DNA from: Sphingopyxis sp.
GTDB lineage: Bacteria; Pseudomonadota; Alphaproteobacteria; Sphingomonadales; Sphingomonadaceae
NCBI GenBank assembly: GCA_026125835.1
Contig: JAHCKJ010000050.1
Location: forward strand, 1-11,388
Length of the DNA: 11,388 nucleotides
Direction: 5' to 3'
Shown here: positions 1 through 7,276 of the stretch, one piece after another
Numbering within the stretch: position 1 is the first letter of the stretch
Layout: each line of letters starts with the position of its first letter
The notes under the pieces: generated by a model
Seen by the model: only the letters and a program-made list of their open reading frames with translations
The model's database searches: none
What the model was told of the DNA's origin: nothing
Made by a program: the position numbers and the translations under genes

Positions 1-535
1 CAAGGATCAGGATCGAGCCGACGATCGGAAACACGGTCGTTCCCAGCGAGTTGAACGCCTGCGCAAAGGTCAGCCGGCTGTGCGCGGTTTCGGGTTTTCC
101 GAGCAGCGAAATGAGCGGATTGGTCACGACCTGAACGACCACCACGCCGCTCGCCAGCACGAACAGCGCGGCGAGAAACAGGGCATAAGTGGCACTCTGC
201 GAGGCGGGAATGAACAATAGACAACCCATCATCATGGTGAGCAATCCGACGACCGCGCCGCGCATGTAACCGATCTTCTTGACCAGTTTCGCGCCGGGAA
301 TCCCGATGACCAGATAGGCGGTGAAAAAACAGAACTGGATGAGCATCGCCTGGGTAAAGTTGAGCGTAAACAGCTCCTTGAGCTTTGGAATGATGACATC
401 GTTCAAGCTGGTGATGCCGCCGAATATGAAAAACAGGCCCATCACGAACAGGCGAAGCTCGGGCGCGTCGACGTGCGGGCTTTCGCCGCTGGGTACAGCC
501 GGATCGGCGGTGAAATCTTGCGATGCGAGCGCCAT
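1..535 (-). CDS. FucP/GluP-type MFS sugar:H+ symporter, N-terminal part
   Basis: This is the first 178 codons of an inner-membrane sugar permease; the rest lies beyond the left edge. The protein begins MALASQDFTADP and then shows features of the FucP/GluP (glucose/galactose/fucose) branch of the MFS: FGGITSLNDVIIPKLKELF in the first membrane span, KKIGYMRGAVVGL after span 2, VVVQVVTNPLISLLG, and AHSRLTFAQAFNSLGTT. Family members are about 400-440 residues, so roughly 40 percent is visible. The start is ATG at 535, supported by GAGGAGA at 541-547 on the minus strand. It follows another MFS gene by 123 bp on the same strand and is probably the last visible gene of the operon headed by GH3. Glucose or a related hexose released from oligosaccharides by GH3 is the likely cargo. 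That is inferred from family and context; the exact sugar cannot be read from sequence. Confidence 0.88.
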   Translation of the reverse strand, partial: MALASQDFTADPAVPSGESPHVDAPELRLFVMGLFFIFGGITSLNDVIIPKLKELFTLNFTQAMLIQFCFFTAYLVIGIPGAKLVKKIGYMRGAVVGLLTMMMGCLLFIPASQSATYALFLAALFVLASGVVVVQVVTNPLISLLGKPETAHSRLTFAQAFNSLGTTVFPIVGSILIL

Positions 536-658
536 GAAACTCTCCTCAAACAATAGGGGCAGGATGGACCGGGTGCCCGGTAGCGAGGCATTGACCCCGG
601 GCAGGTGATGACGGAAGCGCGACGGAGCGTGGCCCCCGCACGATGCCGCAAACGCCCG

Positions 659-1921
659 TCATCGCGCGACAGGCATCGCGGCAAGCAGCGCCGCGGCGAG
701 CAGCGCGAGCAGCGCAAGGACAAGAAAAAGGGCGCCAAAACCGGAGCCGGGCACCAGCGAGATTGCGATCCAGGGCATGATGAGCGACGGCGCGGTGTTG
801 GTAAGGTTGAAGACACCGATCCCCCGGGCGCGCGTCGCGGCATCCGGCAGGACGGTCAGCATCTGACTGGCATGTAGCGCCAGAAAGGTCGCGTTGGCGC
901 TGACGAACAGGACATAGGCGAGCTTTGCCGTCGCCGGTGCGCCCGAAACCGCCATCAGAACGAGCGTGACACTGGCGACCAGGGCCAGCCATGCGAGAAC
1001 GCGAAAAGCGCGACCGCTACGGTCGCTCCAGCGGCCAAGCCCCAGCGCCGCCGTCACCGAGATCGCCAGGCCTGCCGCAAACAGGAGCGTCTTGGCGCCG
1101 TCGTGCATCGACGGATCGATGTCGCGGAGCCAGAAATAAAGATAGGCGGCGAGCGCCGCGCCCGACAACTGCATCAGCAGGCGTGCCGTCCACATCCCGA
1201 TCCTTTGCGCGGCCAGCCGAGCATGCAACGCGTCGCCGGGCGTCGGCTGGATCGTCAGCGGCGGCGCCTGCTGGCGGTCGGCGAGCAGGAGCAGCGGCAG
1301 CACCATCGCCGCCGTCATCGCCGCGATGATCGCCAGCCGGATATCGAACGCGGCATCGCCCGCGGGCAGCACGATCCCCGAGAGCGCGCCGAGCGGCGGG
1401 GCGATCGACAACAAGCCCCCGAGCATGCCCTTCTGGTCGTCGGGAACGCGGTCGCCGGCCCACGCGATCAGCGGGACCAGCATCAGGTTGAGCGCCACCT
1501 GCCACACCACGACCGCCCACAATAGCGCGGTGATCGTCTCGCACTTCGCCATCGCAAGCTGGGCGATGATCGTCGCCGCCAGCCCCGCGGCGACCCAGAT
1601 CCGGCGGCTGCGCGTCCGGTCGCTGAGCCAGCCCGACAGGATGCCCGACACGCTGGCGGCGACCGCACCGGCAAAGACAATATAGCCCAGCCAGCGAATA
1701 TCCTCGGCGCCCGCCAGTTCGGTGACGCGTGCCGGGAGGACGAGGATCAGAAAGGGCGTGTAGGCTACAACCCCTCCGGCATAAGCCAGCGCGTAGAGAA
1801 ACAGAAAACGGGCTGGTTGCCGGCGTGCGCTACCGGTGACGTGTGCCGATGTCACTGGTCCAGAGCCCCCGCAAGCCGTCCGTGCCCGGCGCCACCAAGG
1901 GCGCGAAACGCGGCGGAACAC
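659..1921 (-). CDS. MFS transporter, probable sugar/oligosaccharide permease
   Basis: This encodes an integral inner-membrane protein of the major facilitator superfamily. About 12 hydrophobic spans can be seen across roughly 380 residues. The loop after span 2 carries the MFS signature GWLSDRTRSRR (G-x3-D-R-x-R-R), and a second WSDRSGR motif recurs at the equivalent place in the C-terminal half. A conserved-looking VPDDQKGMLGGLL segment follows span 4. It is unrelated in sequence to the FucP-like gene that follows it. It lies downstream of the TonB receptor (51 bp gap), so it probably moves a product of the same substrate through the inner membrane. The start is uncertain. GTG at 1921 gives 420 residues with an Arg-rich, non-hydrophobic leader and no clear ribosome site. 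GTG at 1855 (398 residues) is equally possible. The function as a permease is secure; the cargo is not. Confidence 0.85.
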   Translation of the reverse strand: MFRRVSRPWWRRARTACGGSGPVTSAHVTGSARRQPARFLFLYALAYAGGVVAYTPFLILVLPARVTELAGAEDIRWLGYIVFAGAVAASVSGILSGWLSDRTRSRRIWVAAGLAATIIAQLAMAKCETITALLWAVVVWQVALNLMLVPLIAWAGDRVPDDQKGMLGGLLSIAPPLGALSGIVLPAGDAAFDIRLAIIAAMTAAMVLPLLLLADRQQAPPLTIQPTPGDALHARLAAQRIGMWTARLLMQLSGAALAAYLYFWLRDIDPSMHDGAKTLLFAAGLAISVTAALGLGRWSDRSGRAFRVLAWLALVASVTLVLMAVSGAPATAKLAYVLFVSANATFLALHASQMLTVLPDAATRARGIGVFNLTNTAPSLIMPWIAISLVPGSGFGALFLVLALLALLAAALLAAMPVAR

Positions 1922-1930
1922 ATATCTGCA

Positions 1931-1961
1931 GCCGCCCGAACCGCGATACGGCCCGGGCGGC
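1931..1961 (-). terminator. GC-rich hairpin between the TonB receptor and MFS genes
   Basis: GCCGCCCG (1931-1938) pairs perfectly with CGGGCGGC (1954-1961), and a small inner stem CCG/CGG lies inside it. The hairpin begins 11 bp after the receptor stop codon on the minus strand and ends about 10 nt before the GTG at 1921. No U-run follows, so it is not a classic strong terminator. It could partly terminate transcription or protect the 3' end of the receptor mRNA, giving less transporter than receptor. It would also lie close to the ribosome site if the MFS gene starts at 1921. Confidence 0.4.
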
Positions 1962-1972
1962 TCCCCCTTATG

Positions 1973-4597
1973 CTAGAAGTTTACGCGAACGCGAAGCCCA
2001 TAGCTGCGCGCGTCGTTGAGGAAGCGGATGTTGAGCGACGAGCCGACCAACGCCTTTTGCGAGACCTCTTCGTTGAGGAAGTTGCTCGCCCAGGCTTCGA
2101 GCCGGAAATTGTCGATCGTATAGCCGATGCCGAGGTTGAGCGTGACATAACCCTTTTGCCGGTCGGGAAAGCCCGCGTCGAACGCGCTCTGCCGCGTGCC
2201 GTCGAGGAAAACAATGTCGTCCTCGTTGAACTGGCTCAAGAAATAGGACGAGCGGTAGTTCAGCAGCGCCTGCCAGTCGAGCCGGCCCGGCCCCGCGTCG
2301 AACCATTGCGACAGGCGCGCGCTGATATTCATCTTGGACGCCAGCGGCAGCCGGTTGCCGACGAGGCTGATAAGCGGTGAATTGCCGCCTGCGCCAAAGT
2401 CCTGCGCGCGGGCGTCCGCCACCGTCCCCCGCGTGATCTTGGTGTCAAGATAGGCCGCGTTGATGTCGAGCCCGAAGTTGCCCGGCAGCTTCACGCGCAT
2501 TTCCGCCTCGGCGCCATAGATACGCGACGCGCCGATGTTGCGGTTTACCAGCGAATAGCCGTTGCACACCGGCGGGGTCTGGGTGTTGTCGAGATTGATG
2601 CAGGTCAGATCCTGGAACACCTGGTTCGAATAGTCATAATAGAAACCGGTGAGGTTGAAGACCGCGCGGCGTCCGAACAGGTCGAAGCTGTTGCGGCTGC
2701 CGATTTCATAGACGAGCAATTTTTCGGGGCTGAACGCCTCGGGAATCGGCGAGCCGTTGAAACTGTCGTTGAAACCGCCCGATTTGTGCCCCGTTGAAAC
2801 TTTGGCATAGAGCATATTGTCGTCGCTAAGGTCATATTCGACCCCCAGCCGCCAGTCGATGAAATCGAATTTCGAGCTGCCGATCTGCTGCCCGGGGATC
2901 GTCAGATTGGCATAGCTGAACCCGCCGTTGCGATCGGACGGATTGAGCGTCGGGCAATTGACAAAGCCGTTGTCGATGTCGGGCCGATCGATGCAGGTGC
3001 CATTGGGGTTGGTCCCGTTCGCAATCGCGCCGATCTGCGCGATCAGCGTATCGCGGAGGCCGGGCGTCTTGATCCCTTCGATCAGGAACTGGGCCTGGCC
3101 TTGCGGCGTGGTGATGTTGCTGACGTTGAAATTCGGCCGGTCGAGCAGCGCTGGGCGGAAACCCTCGGTCCCCACACGCGTTGCAAAGCAACAGGCAAAA
3201 TCTTCGCCGCCAAGCGTCAAAGCCCAGTTGCCGCCGATCCCGTAGCGCGATTTCTTTTCTTCGGTGTAACGGATGCCGGCAAGGAAACGCAGCCGGTCGG
3301 TGACATCGAAGGTGCCGTCGGCGTAAAAGGCGTAAACCTCGCCATTCACGTCGGGCATGGTGAATTCGCTCGCCGAATAGCAGCAATAGCCGCGATCGGC
3401 GAGCGCGAGATAACCGACCGCCTGATCCTCGTTGAAATAGAAGGCGCCGAGGTTCCAGCGCAGCCGCTGGTCGTCGTTCGCAAAGATCCGCGCTTCATAG
3501 ACCTGGCTTTTCGACTTGGTCTGCCAGAAATTGCCCGAGAAATTGTCGTACTGGACCGCCGACAAATCGCGGCCGGGATAATCGATGCCGTCGCTCGACG
3601 CGTTGACCTGGTAAAAATCGACCGAGCGGTAGCTGCCGGTGAGCTCGGCGCCGAAGCTGCCGAAATCATAGTTGATCTTGCCTTGCACGCCCCAGAGCTC
3701 ATTTTCCATGTCGCCCTGCAGGCCGCGATAGACGACATTTTTGAGGTTGAGCTTGTCTGGGCGCAGACCGCTCGCGACCACCGCGCTGAAGATGTTCGCG
3801 CCCGGATAGCCGGTGCCCGTTTCCTTGCCATAATCGCCGACGATCGAGATGCTCAGCCGGTCGCTCGGTTCCCAGAGCAGTGACAGGCGGCCGGCGTAAT
3901 TTTCCTCGAGGCCCGCGGGCTTGAGGCCGCTGGCCGGCGCGCCGGTGGAGACATTTTTGAAGCCATAGTCACGATTGATATAATAACCCGCCGCGCGCAC
4001 CGCGAGCGTCTCGCCGAGCGGGATGTTGAGCGCGCCCTCCGCGCCATAGGAGGAGCGGTTGCCGACCTCGGCCTGCGCATAGCCGCCAAACTCGCCGAGG
4101 CGCGGTTTTGCGGTGATGATGTTGAGCGTACCGGCAAGGGCGTTACGGCCGTACAGCGTCCCCTGCGGCCCCTTGTTCACCTCGACGCGGTCGAGATCGT
4201 AGAACATCAGGCCCAGCCCGCGCGGCCGCGGGATATAAGCGCCGTTGAGGTGCGGCGCCGCACCCGGATCGCCGAGTTCGGTGTTGTTCGCCGAACCGAC
4301 ACCGCGGATGAAGATTTCGACATTGCCTTCCTGATTGGCAATGCTGAGCCCCGGCACGGCAACCTGCAACTGGCGCAGCTCGACAATGCCGTCCTGGCGG
4401 AGCTGCTCGGCGCCGAGCGCCTGCACTACGCCCGACACATCCTGCGAATTTTCTTCGCGGCGGTTCGCGGTGACGATGATCTCGTCGCGATCCGCGCTTG
4501 CGCCGGCTGCCGCCGCGGTCTGGGCGTGGGCCGGGATCGTCGCGGCCGTCGAAAGCAGCACGAAGAGCGCCGCGCGCATATTTTTACCCCTTGTCAT
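1973..4597 (-). CDS. TonB-dependent outer-membrane receptor
   Basis: An 874-residue outer-membrane active transporter powered by TonB/ExbB/ExbD. A signal peptide ends at AHAQ (about residue 25). A TonB-box-like DEIIVTANRR follows at about 38-47. The plug domain (about 48-165) includes VEIFIRGVGSANN and VNKGPQGTLYGRNALAGTLN. The rest is a beta-barrel rich in alternating aromatic strands, ending RVRVNF with the C-terminal Phe typical of BAM-inserted proteins. ATG at 4597 was chosen because AGGGAGG lies 5 nt upstream; an upstream in-frame TTG at 4633 would overlap the GH3 stop region. Its start lies 22 bp after the GH3 stop, so the two are co-transcribed. That pairing suggests cello- or beta-glucan oligosaccharides as cargo, which is an inference because siderophore receptors share this fold. 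Several cysteine pairs, including two CC dipeptides, fall in predicted outer loops. Confidence 0.93.
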   Translation of the reverse strand: MTRGKNMRAALFVLLSTAATIPAHAQTAAAAGASADRDEIIVTANRREENSQDVSGVVQALGAEQLRQDGIVELRQLQVAVPGLSIANQEGNVEIFIRGVGSANNTELGDPGAAPHLNGAYIPRPRGLGLMFYDLDRVEVNKGPQGTLYGRNALAGTLNIITAKPRLGEFGGYAQAEVGNRSSYGAEGALNIPLGETLAVRAAGYYINRDYGFKNVSTGAPASGLKPAGLEENYAGRLSLLWEPSDRLSISIVGDYGKETGTGYPGANIFSAVVASGLRPDKLNLKNVVYRGLQGDMENELWGVQGKINYDFGSFGAELTGSYRSVDFYQVNASSDGIDYPGRDLSAVQYDNFSGNFWQTKSKSQVYEARIFANDDQRLRWNLGAFYFNEDQAVGYLALADRGYCCYSASEFTMPDVNGEVYAFYADGTFDVTDRLRFLAGIRYTEEKKSRYGIGGNWALTLGGEDFACCFATRVGTEGFRPALLDRPNFNVSNITTPQGQAQFLIEGIKTPGLRDTLIAQIGAIANGTNPNGTCIDRPDIDNGFVNCPTLNPSDRNGGFSYANLTIPGQQIGSSKFDFIDWRLGVEYDLSDDNMLYAKVSTGHKSGGFNDSFNGSPIPEAFSPEKLLVYEIGSRNSFDLFGRRAVFNLTGFYYDYSNQVFQDLTCINLDNTQTPPVCNGYSLVNRNIGASRIYGAEAEMRVKLPGNFGLDINAAYLDTKITRGTVADARAQDFGAGGNSPLISLVGNRLPLASKMNISARLSQWFDAGPGRLDWQALLNYRSSYFLSQFNEDDIVFLDGTRQSAFDAGFPDRQKGYVTLNLGIGYTIDNFRLEAWASNFLNEEVSQKALVGSSLNIRFLNDARSYGLRVRVNF

Positions 4598-4619
4598 CTC
4601 ATCCTCCCTGTTCTGACTT

Positions 4620-7124
4620 TTATTTGCATGCAAGCTGCGGTCCCGACGGCGACACGATGCGCGCCGCGGACATGGTGATGTCGAGCGTTCCCGATGTCGC
4701 GAAACTGAGCGGCGTCTCGACGCGGCTCATGTCGACCCCCGCCCGCGCAAAGCAGCGCAGCGGTACCGCAATTCGAGTCCATTTGCCGGTGCTTGCGGCT
4801 TCGGCAAGCACGCTGCGCAGCGGGAACCCGCCGGTGCAGTTGGCCCCGCAGCCCATGAGCAGGCTGACACCGGCGGACGGCGGCGCGTTGACACGCAGCT
4901 CGAGCTCGAGCGCCAGCTCGCCGTTCGTCTCGCGCGTCAGGTCGACCGGCGCATCCTCGACGATCGCGGCAACCGCCCGCCCCGCCCCGGTCCAGCGAAG
5001 ACGCACCGAATCCTCCTGCGCCACCCGATCGGCCGGGCGCGCCTCGACCAGATCGGGGCCGGGATTGGTCGACAGCGCGCCGGGTTCGCCGAGCAACAAC
5101 CGCCGCCCGGCGCCCGGTTTGCCGGCCCCGAACAACAGGCCCGGATCGGCCGCGACGGCGCCTGCGCGCACCTCGGGCAGCGGCGCCAGCTCGCCCTTGT
5201 CTGCAAAGGTCAGCCCGAAACCATATGGGAAAAGCGGATCATAATCGGCATCGCCGACATTGACCGCCGCCTGGTCACTCGATTTGGGCCAGCTGTAGGG
5301 CAGCTTCCCCTTGAAGTCGGCCTTGCCGAACAGGACATCGGCGACGCCGCCGCCTTCCGAGCCCGGCAGCCACGCCGCGACAAAGGCATCCGACGCATTG
5401 AGGAACGGATTGACCCACATCGCGCGTCCCGACAGGAAAACGGCGACGACGGGCACGCCCTCGGCTTTCAAACGCTGCATGAGCGCCAGATTCTTGGCAT
5501 CGTCATAACCGACGTCGGGACGGTCGCCCTGAAACTCGGCATAAGGGTCTTCGCCGAAAACGACGATCGCGGCATCGGGTTTCGCCGAATAGCGTCCGTC
5601 GACGGCAAGCGTCGCGGCCCCGCCCGCCGCCTTGACCTCGGCCTCGATCCCTTCCCAGATCGACTGCGCGTTCGGAAAGTCGCTGCGCTTCGTCCCCGTC
5701 CCTTGCCAGCTCAGCGTCCAGCCGCCGGTCTGCTTGGTCAGATTGTCGGCGCCGTCACCGGCAACGAGGATGCTGGCGCCGGGCTTGAGCGGCAGCAGGC
5801 CGCCCGCATTTTTGAGCAAGACGAGCGACTCTTGCACCGCCTGGCGCGCCAGCGCACGATGCTCTTTGCTGCCGAGCAGTTCGAACCGTCCGCCATAGGG
5901 CCGCGACGACGGCTTGCCGGCCTCGAACATCCCGGCGCGAACCTTGACGCGCAAGATCCGCCGCACCGCCTCGTCAAGCTGCGCGGCCGGCAGGGTGCCG
6001 TTGCGCGCATGGTCGAGCGTCGTCCGGTACAGCTCTTTCCAGCTGTCCGGCGCCATGAACATGTCGAGCCCGGCGATGACCGATTGCGGACAATCGGTTG
6101 CGGTACAGCCGGCAACCTGGCCATGGCCGTTCCAATCGCCGACCAGAAAGCCGTCGAAATTCCACCGCTCCTTCATCACGCCCGTCAGCAACGATCGATT
6201 GCCGTGCATCTTGACGTCGTTCCAGCTGGAAAAACTCACCATCACCGACTGGACACCCGCATCGAGCGCGGGAAGATAGGGCGGGCTGAACAGGTCGCGC
6301 AGCGCGGCCTCGGGCATTTCGGCATCGCCCTGGTCCTTGCCGCCGCGGGTGCCGCCGTCGCCCAGGAAATGCTTGGCGGTGGCGATGATGTGCGGGCCGC
6401 GCAGCCAGTCCTTGTCGCCCATCCGGCCCTGCAAACCTTCGATCAGCGGCGCCGCATAGCTGGTCGCGATCTCGGGCGTTTCGCCAAAGCCCTCATAGGT
6501 ACGGCCCCAGCGATCGTCGCGCACCACGGCCAATGTCGGCGCAAAGGTCCAGTCGAGTCCCGTGACGCGCATCTCGAGCGCGGTCGCGGCGCCGATCCGG
6601 CGGATGAGGTCGGGATTGCGCGCCGCACCAAGGCCGATGTTGTGGGGGAACAGCGTCGCGCCGACGACATTGTTATGGCCGTGGACTGCATCGCTGCCCC
6701 AGATCACCGGGATGCGGGGCAGTTTGCCGTGCGGCCGCATCGACGCGGCATAAAAGGCATCGGCGGCCGCCAGCCAATCCTTTGCCGGCGCGTTGTAACG
6801 GCCACCCGGATCGGAATTTCCGCCATTCAGCACCGAGCCGAGATGATAGCGATAAACATCTTCCGGCGTCACGCTGGCAATATCGGCCTGGATGATCTGC
6901 CCGACCTTTTGCTCGAGCGACATCGCGGCGAGCAGCGCGTCGACGCGCGTTTCGACCGCCGGGTCCGCAACGACCGTCGCGGCGCGCGCTGGCCAGTTAC
7001 CGGGGGTCGCCTCGGCGTTCAACCCCGCCGTCTGCGCCGCCGCCGGGCCGAAGCCATGGGAAGAAAGCAACGCAGCGAGCGAAGCCGCCCCAAGCACCAC
7101 TTTAGCCGCGCGTGACAAAGTCAT
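4620..7124 (-). CDS. Secreted GH3 beta-glucosidase / exo-1,3(4)-beta-glucanase (ExoP-like)
   Basis: An 834-residue glycoside hydrolase family 3 enzyme that removes glucose from the non-reducing end of beta-glucans or cello-oligosaccharides. A signal peptide ends near residue 30 (GPAAAQ), so it acts in the periplasm or outside. Domain 1, a TIM-like barrel (about 55-400), holds IPVIWGSDAVHGHNNV, the substrate-binding KHFLGDGGTRGGKDQGD, and nucleophile Asp330 in FLVGDWNGHGQ. Domain 2, an alpha/beta sandwich (about 425-640), holds FGEDPYAEFQGD, where Glu530 matches the acid/base Glu of barley ExoI-type enzymes. A further domain (about 650-834) with Cys759, Cys763, Cys791 and Cys833 resembles the extra C-terminal domain of ExoP-like glucanases and is longer than in simple beta-glucosidases. 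ATG at 7124 has GGGGAGAGGAA directly upstream. It is the first gene of the operon, under the twin operator. Confidence 0.93.
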   Translation of the reverse strand: MTLSRAAKVVLGAASLAALLSSHGFGPAAAQTAGLNAEATPGNWPARAATVVADPAVETRVDALLAAMSLEQKVGQIIQADIASVTPEDVYRYHLGSVLNGGNSDPGGRYNAPAKDWLAAADAFYAASMRPHGKLPRIPVIWGSDAVHGHNNVVGATLFPHNIGLGAARNPDLIRRIGAATALEMRVTGLDWTFAPTLAVVRDDRWGRTYEGFGETPEIATSYAAPLIEGLQGRMGDKDWLRGPHIIATAKHFLGDGGTRGGKDQGDAEMPEAALRDLFSPPYLPALDAGVQSVMVSFSSWNDVKMHGNRSLLTGVMKERWNFDGFLVGDWNGHGQVAGCTATDCPQSVIAGLDMFMAPDSWKELYRTTLDHARNGTLPAAQLDEAVRRILRVKVRAGMFEAGKPSSRPYGGRFELLGSKEHRALARQAVQESLVLLKNAGGLLPLKPGASILVAGDGADNLTKQTGGWTLSWQGTGTKRSDFPNAQSIWEGIEAEVKAAGGAATLAVDGRYSAKPDAAIVVFGEDPYAEFQGDRPDVGYDDAKNLALMQRLKAEGVPVVAVFLSGRAMWVNPFLNASDAFVAAWLPGSEGGGVADVLFGKADFKGKLPYSWPKSSDQAAVNVGDADYDPLFPYGFGLTFADKGELAPLPEVRAGAVAADPGLLFGAGKPGAGRRLLLGEPGALSTNPGPDLVEARPADRVAQEDSVRLRWTGAGRAVAAIVEDAPVDLTRETNGELALELELRVNAPPSAGVSLLMGCGANCTGGFPLRSVLAEAASTGKWTRIAVPLRCFARAGVDMSRVETPLSFATSGTLDITMSAARIVSPSGPQLACK

Positions 7125-7139
7125 TTCCTCTCCCCGACA

Positions 7140-7153
7140 TGTCAACGTTTACC
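7140..7153. promoter_or_regulatory. LacI-family operator O1 (next to the GH3 start)
   Basis: TGTCAACGTTTACC repeats the core of the neighbouring site, with a mismatch at the outermost pair. It lies 16 bp upstream of the GH3 start codon, next to the ribosome-binding site. Its central CG (7146-7147) is 22 bp from that of the second site (7168-7169). This is about two helical turns, so two repressor dimers would lie on the same face of the DNA. Confidence 0.7.
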
Positions 7154-7161
7154 GTCGTATC

Positions 7162-7175
7162 GGTCAACGTTTACC
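7162..7175. promoter_or_regulatory. LacI-family operator O2 (promoter-proximal to the regulator)
   Basis: GGTCAACGTTTACC is a 14-bp palindrome with one mismatched pair, built as GGTnAACGTTnACC around a central CG. That layout is the usual form of LacI-family sites. It shares an exact 15-nt sequence (7163-7177) with the site at 7141-7155. It overlaps the putative -10 of the GH3 promoter. A second perfect inverted repeat, TCAACG and CGTTGA separated by 5 bp (7164-7180), is layered over it. Confidence 0.75.
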
Positions 7176-7197
7176 GTTGATTCTCGACAGAAGTCAA
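7169..7197 (-). promoter_or_regulatory. Putative promoter of the GH3 operon
   Basis: On the minus strand TTGACT (7192-7197) is followed after 17 nt by GTAAAC (7169-7174). The -35 is a good match and the -10 is weak, as in many repressible alphaproteobacterial promoters. The proposed -10 falls inside the upstream operator, and the proposed start point (around 7162) lies between the two operators. Repression by LacI binding would then work by blocking RNA polymerase. This is inferred from pattern only. Confidence 0.45.
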
Positions 7198-7263
7198 TAG
7201 TGACGCTAAAGGGAAGTCACGGCGCATGGGACGAGCCGGGAAATATGCGCTAAGCCACTGATC

Positions 7264-7276
7264 GGAGGGACAGATT
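7264..7276 (+). promoter_or_regulatory. Ribosome-binding site and ATT start codon of the LacI regulator
   Basis: GGAGGG (7264-7269) is a near-ideal Shine-Dalgarno sequence and ends four nt before ATT at 7274. The frame opens only after a TGA at 7259-7261. Before the codons for the helix-turn-helix there is no ATG, GTG or TTG, so ATT at 7274 is the only start that combines ideal spacing with a complete N-terminus. Confidence 0.6.

Noticed and set aside
607..663. Inverted repeat GATGACGG / CCGTCATC around the end of the MFS gene
   Set aside because: The 41-bp loop and lack of a T-run make it a poor hairpin, and 8-bp matches are expected by chance at this GC content.
3101..3883. Plus-strand open frame of 260 codons opposite the TonB receptor
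   Set aside because: It is antisense to the receptor barrel and its sequence does not resemble any family I know.
5703..7115. Long plus-strand open frame of 470 codons opposite the GH3 gene
   Set aside because: It lies wholly antisense to a clear GH3 enzyme, has a composition rich in Arg, Ala and Gly from reverse-frame GC bias, and shows no domain.
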